This document shows, in pieces, positions 5,473-11,297 of a stretch of 11,297 nt of DNA. A program made the translations under genes and the position numbers. This stretch comes from a bacterium (GTDB lineage Bacteria; Ratteibacteria; UBA8468; B48-G9; DTJG01), in assembly GCA_026418655.1 (NCBI GenBank), contig JAOAAW010000125.1:1-11297 (forward strand), written 5' to 3'. How positions within the stretch are numbered: position 1 is the stretch's first letter; each line of letters starts with the position of its first letter. Under the pieces are notes generated by a model. It was not told the DNA's origin, made no database searches, and was given only the letters and a program-made list of their open reading frames with translations.

Positions 5473-6206
5473 TTTATTATTGTAAACCTTTCCACGATTT
5501 GAAACAACAAAACTGTTATTAAAATACCAAAAATGGCTCCAATAATTGTTTCTTCAAGAGTATGAATATGCTTTGTTATACGACCCTGCGCAACCCACAC
5601 TGCAAGAAGCAGAACAAGAACAGAAATAAGCGGTTCTGTTTTGAAAGTAAGCATTGAAACAATAACCCAGATACTAAAAGCAATTCCACTGTGAACACTC
5701 GGCATTCCACCGGAAAGGAGTGCCTGTTTTTTTATAATGGATTTGAGCATTATATACAAAAAACTGATAAGGAACAAAACAAGAAAAGTAAAGTACCATG
5801 GAGAATTGGCCAGATTTTCAAAGGCATTCCTGAAAGAAGGTGGGAAATGTCTTGCAAATAAAAGATAACCCACAATTACAGAAGTTATCGTTGAAATAAG
5901 GACTGCTGATGCAGCAATATCTTTAATCCTGCGAATCTGGATATGATACTGTGTGAAAAACATATCAGAAAACATTTCAATTGCTGTATTGAAAATTTCA
6001 GCAACTATGACCATTGAAACAATAATCACAAGAATTAAAAATTCAAGAAAAGGAAGTCTGAAAAATATTCCACCAATAATTACAGTACATCCTATACCAC
6101 AATGGATGCGCAAATTCCTTTCATGCTTGAGTACGTAAAACAAACCTCTGAAAGCATTGGTAAAACTTTCAACCACATCCTTGTTCTTTTCGTTCTGTAG
6201 TGACAT
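5469..6206 (-). CDS. DgkA-type lipid kinase fused to a PAP2-type lipid phosphatase
   Basis: This 245-residue inner-membrane protein has two enzyme domains. Residues 1-118 are a DgkA/undecaprenol-kinase unit: FTNAFRGLFYVLKHERNLRIH (15-35), the catalytic/metal block with Glu70, Asn73 and Glu77 (EIFNTAIEMFSD), and IKDIAASAVL (94-103). Residues about 135-240 form a PAP2-like phosphatase: GGMPSVHSG (166-174, motif C2 with His172) and R209-x5-H215-x3-E219 (motif C3, with Glu where Asp is usual). The C1 motif K-x6-RP is not recognisable, so this half is divergent and activity is unproven. Together they could phosphorylate and dephosphorylate undecaprenol or diacylglycerol, a recycling role for the cell-wall lipid carrier. 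The start overlaps ybeY by 38 nt, with no clear Shine-Dalgarno. An internal GTG at codon 11 would be a shorter start but cuts into the kinase N-terminus. Confidence 0.85.
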   Translation of the reverse strand: MSLQNEKNKDVVESFTNAFRGLFYVLKHERNLRIHCGIGCTVIIGGIFFRLPFLEFLILVIIVSMVIVAEIFNTAIEMFSDMFFTQYHIQIRRIKDIAASAVLISTITSVIVGYLLFARHFPPSFRNAFENLANSPWYFTFLVLFLISFLYIMLKSIIKKQALLSGGMPSVHSGIAFSIWVIVSMLTFKTEPLISVLVLLLAVWVAQGRITKHIHTLEETIIGAIFGILITVLLFQIVERFTIIK

Positions 6207-6636
6207 GTTTTAAAATTTCATAGAAAATGTTATCCTGTCTTCTTTTCATTTTACCATAATTATTGGGACTGTTGTCGTTAAATCCGGAAATATGCAGTAT
6301 TCCGTGAATTATGAGATACAATATTTCTTCTTCTGTGCGGTGACAAAACTGTTTTGCCTGCCTTCTTGCAGTTTCGACAGAAATAACAATTTCTGCAGTG
6401 GAATCAATTTTAAAAGCAAGCACATCCGTGGGATGTTTCTTGTTGAGAAACTGTTTATTAAGATTTATTATATGCCTATCACTTACCAGTACAATGTTTA
6501 TTTTCTTTACTGATATTGGAATTATCTTCTCAAGCATACAGACACCACTGTCAATATAATCAAGTTGCAGATTAACCTTTTTCTGCCTATTTATCAAAAG
6601 TATCTTTTTTTCTGACCTGGCTGTGGTGGGCTTCAT
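6169..6636 (-). CDS. ybeY: Endoribonuclease YbeY (rRNA maturation factor)
   Basis: This 155-residue YbeY/UPF0054 protein is a single-strand-specific metallo-RNase for 16S rRNA 3' maturation and ribosome quality control. Visible motifs are INLNKQFLNKKHPTDVLAF (57-75), AEIVISVETARRQA (81-94) and the zinc site HGILHISGFND. The usual third ligand, His in HGxLHxxGxDH, is Asp121 here; His111 and His115 are intact. I recall the same Asp-type site in Bacteroidetes-like YbeY ('GYKD'), so this is a variant rather than a broken gene. The start is uncertain. The ATG at 6636 lies 50 nt inside phoH, while family similarity begins only at ILLINRQ (residue 12), where a TTG at 6597 could serve. Its place directly after phoH is the classic neighbourhood. 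Confidence 0.88.
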   Translation of the reverse strand: MKPTTARSEKKILLINRQKKVNLQLDYIDSGVCMLEKIIPISVKKINIVLVSDRHIINLNKQFLNKKHPTDVLAFKIDSTAEIVISVETARRQAKQFCHRTEEEILYLIIHGILHISGFNDNSPNNYGKMKRRQDNIFYEILKHVTTERKEQGCG

Positions 6637-7585
6637 ACGCTTTAATAATCCTTTTTACAAGCGGATGTCTCACAACATCCTTTTCGTTGAAATAAACAAA
6701 TTTCACTCCCCTAACACTGTTGAGAACTTTTTCACATATCACCAGTCCTGATGTTTCTCTGGAAAGTGGAAGATCAATCTGGGTTGTATCACCGGTAACA
6801 ACAGCTTTAGAATTTGCTCCAAGCCGTGTAAGAAACATTTTCATCTGTTCACCTGTGGTATTTTGAGCTTCATCAAGAATGATGAATGCATCATTAAGGG
6901 TTCTCCCGCGCATATAAGCAAGCGGTATTATCTCAATGATTTTCCTTTCACTCCATCTCTTTAATTCCTCGTATTTTAAAAGATCAAACAGTGCATCATA
7001 GATTGGCTGCAAATATGGTTTTATTTTTTCTTCAAGGTCGCCAGGAAGAAACCCCAATCTTTCACCAGCTTCCAGGGCAGGACGGGTCAAAACAACCCTG
7101 TTGAAAATCCCATTGCGTAACGATTCTATGGCAAGCGCAACAGCAAGATAGGTTTTGCCTGTACCCGCGGGGCCTATACCAACTGTTAACGGATACTTAC
7201 GGATTGATCTTATGTAAGTCCTCTGATGGGCACTGCGGGGATACACCATTTCCCTTTTTGAACCTATTACTATTGCATCCCGAGGTTCAATTTTAATCTG
7301 TCTTTGTTTTTCTTCAGATATGACCCTGTTTTCATCTGCAGGCATTGCGTCAAAAATATCCTGTGGTTTGAGATATTTCATTCTATGAACCTTCTCCCTT
7401 AGATTTTCAAAAACTTTGTGAGCTCTTTCTACCCTTGCTTGTTCACCACGCATTTTCACAATGTTACCGCGCGCAAATATCTCCACACCAAGCAGGTCTT
7501 CAAGCAATCTTAAATGCTCATCATGCTTCCCGAAGATAATCTGGGCTTCCTGGTTGGTCAAGGCTATTTCTTTCAAAGTTGACAT
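6587..7585 (-). CDS. PhoH-like ATPase (PhoL/YbeZ type)
   Basis: This 332-residue cytosolic P-loop protein is of the PhoH/YbeZ class. An N-terminal KH-like region (about 5-65) precedes the ATPase domain. Walker A is GPAGTGKT at 138-145, Walker B is IILDEAQN at 235-242, and TGDTTQID (264-271) is a further conserved motif. VVLTRPALEAGERLGFLPGD (164-183) is diagnostic for the family. These proteins are linked to YbeY and RNA or ribosome metabolism; the precise biochemical role is not settled. The ATG at 7585 follows the lipoprotein stop by one base (TAAGATG) without a clear Shine-Dalgarno, so re-initiation is likely. The end overlaps ybeY by 50 nt if ybeY uses its ATG. Length and motifs are normal for the family. 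Confidence 0.9.
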   Translation of the reverse strand: MSTLKEIALTNQEAQIIFGKHDEHLRLLEDLLGVEIFARGNIVKMRGEQARVERAHKVFENLREKVHRMKYLKPQDIFDAMPADENRVISEEKQRQIKIEPRDAIVIGSKREMVYPRSAHQRTYIRSIRKYPLTVGIGPAGTGKTYLAVALAIESLRNGIFNRVVLTRPALEAGERLGFLPGDLEEKIKPYLQPIYDALFDLLKYEELKRWSERKIIEIIPLAYMRGRTLNDAFIILDEAQNTTGEQMKMFLTRLGANSKAVVTGDTTQIDLPLSRETSGLVICEKVLNSVRGVKFVYFNEKDVVRHPLVKRIIKAYEAHHSQVRKKDTFDK

Positions 7586-7586
7586 C

Positions 7587-8456
7587 TTATGGAATTGTCA
7601 GTTCAGTTCCAGGTATCAGAATGTTGGGATTTTTGATTTTTGATTTATTTGCATCATAAATCTTTTTCCATCGTCCGGGTTCCCCATAAAATTTTTTTGA
7701 TATCATTGAAAGTGTATCACCTTTTTTCACAACATAAGATTTCCCGGAATCTGTAGATTTCACCTTTGGTTCTTCAGGAAGAATTGGCTCAAGTTGTTTT
7801 GCCTGTATTGTTGCTTTTACTCTACCAAGTTCAGCAAGAACCTGATCGCAGGCGGCAAGTGCTTTGTTTGAGGCAATTATTGCCTTTTCACTCGCTTCAT
7901 TGGCTGCAGCAATTGCTTTGTTGGCAGCATCTATTGCCTTTTGAGCAGATTTATCTGCGTATTCCATTGATTCTTTGGCGGATTTACTTGCTGCTGCTAT
8001 AGCCCTTTCAGCGGCCTCATTGGCTGCTGTTATGGCTTTTTCAGCAGCCTCATTGGCTGCCTTAACTGCCTGGGCTGAGCTTTCTATTGCTTTGTTGGAA
8101 GCCTCAAGTGCCTTCTCTGCTGTTGCATTTGCCTGGGTACTGGTATTGTACGATTCTTGAGCATATTTTTCCGCATTTTTACTTATTTCCATGGCTGTTT
8201 CTATCAGAGATTTCGCCTGCATTATCTGAATTTCAATCTCCTGTTTTTCTGAACGAGGAGTTTTTCTTGTACTCGGCGATGGCTTAAATACTGGCTCTAC
8301 TGCTTTAATCTGCTGAGAGGTTGTTTCTGCACTTACTGGTTGCTGTACTTTTTCTTCCGGTGCAGAAATTTTCTGAATATTTTCTTTTTTCTGAATAACA
8401 TTACATCCGGAAAATATAATTACAAAACAGATAAAAACCAGCAGGATCTTTTCCAT
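7587..8456 (-). CDS. Alanine-rich coiled-coil lipoprotein with C-terminal LysM domain
   Basis: This 289-residue envelope protein starts with a lipoprotein signal: basic start, hydrophobic 4-15, lipobox FSGC with Cys18. A Pro/Lys/Glu-rich linker runs to about residue 68. A long helix-forming Ala-rich stretch follows (about 75-215), built largely of 11- and 7-residue units such as TAANEAAERAI. A second linker (216-238) leads to one LysM domain (241-289: YVVKKGDTLSMISKKFYGE, then IPGTELTIP), which binds peptidoglycan glycan. The residue after Cys18 is Asn, so the inner-membrane-retention Asp+2 rule does not apply and outer-membrane anchoring is likely. I infer a spacer or tether between a membrane and peptidoglycan, similar in principle to Lpp. 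I cannot name an ortholog. The start is well supported by AAGGAG 5 nt before the ATG. Confidence 0.85.
   Translation of the reverse strand: MEKILLVFICFVIIFSGCNVIQKKENIQKISAPEEKVQQPVSAETTSQQIKAVEPVFKPSPSTRKTPRSEKQEIEIQIMQAKSLIETAMEISKNAEKYAQESYNTSTQANATAEKALEASNKAIESSAQAVKAANEAAEKAITAANEAAERAIAAASKSAKESMEYADKSAQKAIDAANKAIAAANEASEKAIIASNKALAACDQVLAELGRVKATIQAKQLEPILPEEPKVKSTDSGKSYVVKKGDTLSMISKKFYGEPGRWKKIYDANKSKIKNPNILIPGTELTIP
7845..8063 (-). repeat. Intragenic 33-bp (11-codon) degenerate repeats in the lipoprotein gene
   Basis: Residues 132-204 read as units of 11, 11, 11, 11, 7, 11 and 11 residues: KAANEAAEKAI, TAANEAAERAI, AAASKSAKESM, EYADKSAQKAI, DAANKAI, AAANEASEKAI, IASNKALAACD. The DNA repeats too: GCCTCATTGGCTGC occurs at 8047-8060 and again 33 bp away, with a degenerate copy near 7890-7908. 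The hendecad/heptad mix predicts an alanine-packed coiled coil. Confidence 0.75.
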
Positions 8457-8483
8457 TCTATCTCCTTTTTGACATTAAATTTA

Positions 8484-10256
8484 TCACTCTTTGGGCTTAA
8501 AGTCAATCCTGATATAGAGATCCTTAAGCTGACGTTCATCAACGGTACCTGGTGCATCACTCAAAGGACATACCCCTTTCTGGGTCTTTGGAAAAGCGAT
8601 GGTTTCTCTAATGGAATCTTCATTTCTCAAAATCATTATCAGTCTATCAAGACCAAAGGCAAGACCTCCATGAGGTGGTGCTCCATAGCTGAGTGCTTCC
8701 AGAAGAAACCCGAATTTCTGATTATATTGGTCTGGTTTCATATTAAGTATTGAAAAAATCTTCTCTTGAAGTTGTCTTTGATGAATTCTTATGCTTCCAC
8801 CACCAATTTCAGTACCATTGAGAACAAGGTCATAAGCTCTGGACTTTGCTTTTAACGGTTCTTTATCAAGAATATCAATATCCTGTACCTTCGGGCTCGT
8901 AAATGGATGGTGCACACACTCCAACCTTCTTTCTTCCTCATTATATTCAAACAAAGGAAAATCTAACACCCAAAGAAATCTCAAAACACTCTCATCTATC
9001 AATTTCAATCTTTTGCCCACATCAAGTCTTATCTCACCAAGAGTTTCACAAACCCATTTTTCCTGTCCTCCAAGAAAAATCAAAAGGGTGCCAGGTTTAA
9101 TATCGAAAATGGTTTTCAAATTTTCCACAACTGATTCTTTCAATGACTTTTTCAATGGAGAAACAATCTCCTTTTCTCTGAACCTTATCCAGCCTATTCC
9201 TTTGCCACCCTTTTGTTTTACGAATTCATTAAGCGCATCCACATCTTTTATTGAAACCTTTTCACCCTGCTCAATGATCAATCCTTTTATTGTACCTCCT
9301 GATCTCAGTATTTCCTCAAGTGTACTGCTTCCTGAGTTCTGTAAAACTTCTGTAAAATCCAGAATTTCCATCCCAAACCTTATATCTGGTTTGTCTGTTC
9401 CAAATCTATTAATTGCTTCAGTATATGTTATTCTCGGAAATGGTAATTTGACCTCCAGACCCATGGATTTTTCTATTGAGTATTTTATCAGACGCTCTGA
9501 TACATCAATGATATCATCTTCTTCGATGAACGACATCTCAATATCCACCTGCGTAAATTCTGGTTGTCTATCCGACCGAAGGTCCTCATCCCTGAAACAA
9601 CGCGCAATCTGATAGTACCTATCAAACCCTGAAATCATAAGAATCTGCTTGAAAAGCTGTGGTGACTGTGGCAACGCATAGAAATTACCAGGATTTAACC
9701 TGGAAGGAACGAGAAAATCTCTCGCTCCTTCAGGAGTACTCCTTGTGAGAATCGGTGTTTCAATTTCAACAAAGTTTTCGGATGAAAAAAATTCACGCAT
9801 TCTGCCGGTAAAAATTGACCTGAACACTATATTATCTTTCAATTGTTGTCTTCTCAAATCAAGATACCTGTATTTTAATCTGATATTCTCATTAATCTTC
9901 TTGCTTTCCTGAATTTCAAATGGAAGAGCCTGACAACTGTTAAGAATGTCTAATTCTTTCAGAACAACCTCTATTGAACCAGTTGATAGTTTTGGATTCA
10001 CTGTTTCAGGAGAACGTTCAACCACCTTGCCCGATATTTGTATCACAAATTCCTGTCTTACTTTTTTTATAACGTCAACAAGGTTCTCATCAAGAGCGTT
10101 CAAATTACAAACAACCTGTGTGATTCCATATCTATCTCTTAAATCAAAAAATATTATATTACCATGGTCTCTGATGGATGAAACCCAACCTGCCAGTTTA
10201 ACCTCTTCTCCTACATTACCAACAGTTAATTCACCGCATGTATGTGTCCTCAGCAT
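8484..10256 (-). CDS. aspS: Aspartyl-tRNA synthetase (bacterial type)
   Basis: This 590-residue class II synthetase charges tRNA with Asp. An N-terminal OB-fold anticodon domain (about 1-105) opens with MLRTHTCGEL. The catalytic core has motif 2 FRDEDLRSDRQPEFTQVDIE (221-240) and motif 3 GLAFGLDRL (531-539). The bacterial GAD insertion lies between them, about 290-420. His31 (RDHG) is the residue reported for non-discriminating bacterial AspRS. The second specificity position, often Gly in an R-P-x-G-T context, reads R-S-P-E-T here (81-85), so whether it also makes Asp-tRNA-Asn is open. The ATG at 10256 has GGGG 7 nt upstream and overlaps the end of hisS by 26 nt. Full length; no anomalies. 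Confidence 0.96.
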   Translation of the reverse strand: MLRTHTCGELTVGNVGEEVKLAGWVSSIRDHGNIIFFDLRDRYGITQVVCNLNALDENLVDVIKKVRQEFVIQISGKVVERSPETVNPKLSTGSIEVVLKELDILNSCQALPFEIQESKKINENIRLKYRYLDLRRQQLKDNIVFRSIFTGRMREFFSSENFVEIETPILTRSTPEGARDFLVPSRLNPGNFYALPQSPQLFKQILMISGFDRYYQIARCFRDEDLRSDRQPEFTQVDIEMSFIEEDDIIDVSERLIKYSIEKSMGLEVKLPFPRITYTEAINRFGTDKPDIRFGMEILDFTEVLQNSGSSTLEEILRSGGTIKGLIIEQGEKVSIKDVDALNEFVKQKGGKGIGWIRFREKEIVSPLKKSLKESVVENLKTIFDIKPGTLLIFLGGQEKWVCETLGEIRLDVGKRLKLIDESVLRFLWVLDFPLFEYNEEERRLECVHHPFTSPKVQDIDILDKEPLKAKSRAYDLVLNGTEIGGGSIRIHQRQLQEKIFSILNMKPDQYNQKFGFLLEALSYGAPPHGGLAFGLDRLIMILRNEDSIRETIAFPKTQKGVCPLSDAPGTVDERQLKDLYIRIDFKPKE

Positions 10257-11297
10257 TCTTCAACCCCTTTAAAAAGTTTGATAGATGTTCAAATTCAACC
10301 TGTTTCTGGTACCCTTTTTTCATATTCTTATAAAGAAAAACCTGCTTTGAGAGTTCATCCTCTCCAAGAATTAAAACATGCTCTGCTCCTTCTCTATTGG
10401 CAACCTTAAGATGATTTTTCAGGTTTCTTTCAGTATAATCCGTAATCAACCTTATCCCCGAACTTCTCACCTCATTGATTATGGTTATACCATTTTGCAT
10501 GGCATTTTGTCCCAGAAAAAAAACAAAGATATCGATATTCCTTTTAATCTCTGGAGTTACAAGATTACACAATCTGTCCATACCTATTGCAAATCCAACC
10601 GCAGGAATTGATGGACCACCCAGTTCTGCAACGAGATTATTATACCTTCCACCACCTGCAACTGCACTTTCTCCGCCATTGATTTTCAATTCAAAAACCG
10701 TCATTGTGTAATAGTCCAATCCCCTGACAAGATATTTGTTTTCCATAAATTGAACTTTATTTCTTTCAAGCGGCTGATACAACATTTCCTGGTGTTTTTT
10801 ACAAACGCTGCACAGTATTTCCTGAATTGCTGGCACATTCTCTAATATCTGCTTACACGAAACCACCTTGCAATCAAGTACCCGCAGTACATTATTCTTT
10901 ATTCTAACCTGACAATCCTGGCACAAACCATCCTGTCGTTGATTAAGGTATTCCTGAAGTTTGCTGCTGTACCTAACCTTACATCCATCACAACCGACAG
11001 AATTCATTTCAAAGATATATTGTTTAACTTTGAACTGCCGCAGAATTCTGTCAATAATAATGATCAATTCCGCATCAAAATAAGGACTATCACCACCAAA
11101 AATTTCTGCTCCTATCTGATAGAATTGTCTGTATCTTCCTTTTTGCGGCCTATCATATCTAAACATCGGTCCTGAATAATAAAGCCGTGTTATCTTTTTT
11201 TTTGTATACATTTGATGTTCAAGATACGCCCGCACAACGCCGGCAGTTGCCTCTGGCCTGAGGGCAAGCATTCTATCTCCTCTATCTTTGAAAACAT
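10231..11297 (-). CDS. hisS: Histidyl-tRNA synthetase, 3' part (5' end outside window)
   Basis: About 355 residues are visible; the frame remains open to the window edge, where VFKDRGDRMLALRPEATAG matches the HisRS motif 1/2 region. The Met in that phrase (11271) is internal, not the start. Further HisRS signatures are motif 2 (FRYDRPQKGRYRQFYQIGAE), RGLDYYTMTVFE (HisA), GGGRYNNL (HisB) and motif 3 (VGFAIGMDRL). A C-terminal anticodon-binding domain follows. A Cys-rich insertion between motif 2 and HisA (CDGC, CQDC, LDCK, CSVC) is common in bacterial HisRS. Only the first 60-70 residues should be missing by comparison with a typical length near 420. It is the first visible gene of the minus-strand train and overlaps aspS. 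Confidence 0.95.
   Translation of the reverse strand, partial: VFKDRGDRMLALRPEATAGVVRAYLEHQMYTKKKITRLYYSGPMFRYDRPQKGRYRQFYQIGAEIFGGDSPYFDAELIIIIDRILRQFKVKQYIFEMNSVGCDGCKVRYSSKLQEYLNQRQDGLCQDCQVRIKNNVLRVLDCKVVSCKQILENVPAIQEILCSVCKKHQEMLYQPLERNKVQFMENKYLVRGLDYYTMTVFELKINGGESAVAGGGRYNNLVAELGGPSIPAVGFAIGMDRLCNLVTPEIKRNIDIFVFFLGQNAMQNGITIINEVRSSGIRLITDYTERNLKNHLKVANREGAEHVLILGEDELSKQVFLYKNMKKGYQKQVEFEHLSNFLKGLKNAEDTYMR
10264..10270 (-). promoter_or_regulatory. Ribosome binding site of aspS inside hisS
   Basis: AAAGGGG on the minus strand ends 7 nt before the aspS ATG and lies within the last codons of hisS. It supports the 26-nt gene overlap as real. Confidence 0.6.

Noticed and set aside
9013..9612. 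199-residue plus-strand open frame inside aspS
   Set aside because: It is wholly antisense to a conserved, full-length aspS. It is Ser-rich, with no recognisable domain and no clear ribosome site.

Overview
The window comes from an AT-rich bacterial chromosome (AT-richness judged by eye). The cell envelope looks Gram-negative: there is the C-terminus of an outer-membrane beta-barrel, a lipoprotein with a lipobox, and a LysM domain. The gene content is mostly housekeeping, and I see no phage, IS element, CRISPR array or toxin-antitoxin signature. Lineage cannot be fixed from one window. The DgkA-PAP2 fusion, the Asp-type YbeY, the two-subunit class I fumarase and a tRNA-Arg with anticodon GCG point away from well-studied model lineages, perhaps to a candidate phylum, but that is inference.

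Layout. (1) Positions 1-1974, plus strand: a metal-uptake operon fragment. It has the tail of an outer-membrane beta-barrel protein, a cluster A-I metal-binding protein (ZnuA/TroA-like) and an ABC-3 family permease (ZnuB/MntB-like). No ATPase gene is visible. (2) 1975-2128: a 154-bp gap with a weak terminator-like hairpin, a perfect 10-bp inverted repeat and a near-consensus sigma-70 promoter. (3) 2129-2539, plus strand: a small cysteine-rich DUF2703 protein driven by that promoter. (4) 2589-2743, minus strand: two tRNA genes, Arg(GCG) then Pro(CGG) in transcription order, 2 nt apart. (5) 2828-11297, minus strand: one very compact gene train. In transcription order it is hisS (5' end outside the window), aspS, an Ala-rich LysM lipoprotein, phoH, ybeY, a dgkA-PAP2 fusion, a DUF502 membrane protein, recO, fumarase alpha and fumarase beta. 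Seven of the nine junctions overlap (4 to 50 nt), one has a 1-nt gap and one a 27-nt gap.

How the genes work together. The plus-strand genes probably move a divalent metal (zinc or manganese; substrate not provable here) across the outer membrane and periplasm. The ATPase must be encoded elsewhere, most likely upstream. The minus-strand train joins translation (two class II tRNA synthetases, the rRNA-maturation nuclease YbeY and its usual neighbour PhoH), envelope lipid metabolism (DgkA-PAP2, DUF502, LysM lipoprotein), recombinational repair (RecO) and a [4Fe-4S] fumarase. PhoH-YbeY-DgkA-RecO is a common bacterial gene neighbourhood; the fumarase pair coupled to the end of recO is the less ordinary part.

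I found no convincing undescribed multi-gene system. The best leads are the inverted repeat and promoter in front of the DUF2703 gene, the GCG-anticodon tRNA-Arg, the DgkA-PAP2 fusion, and the lipoprotein built from 11-residue alanine-rich repeats.
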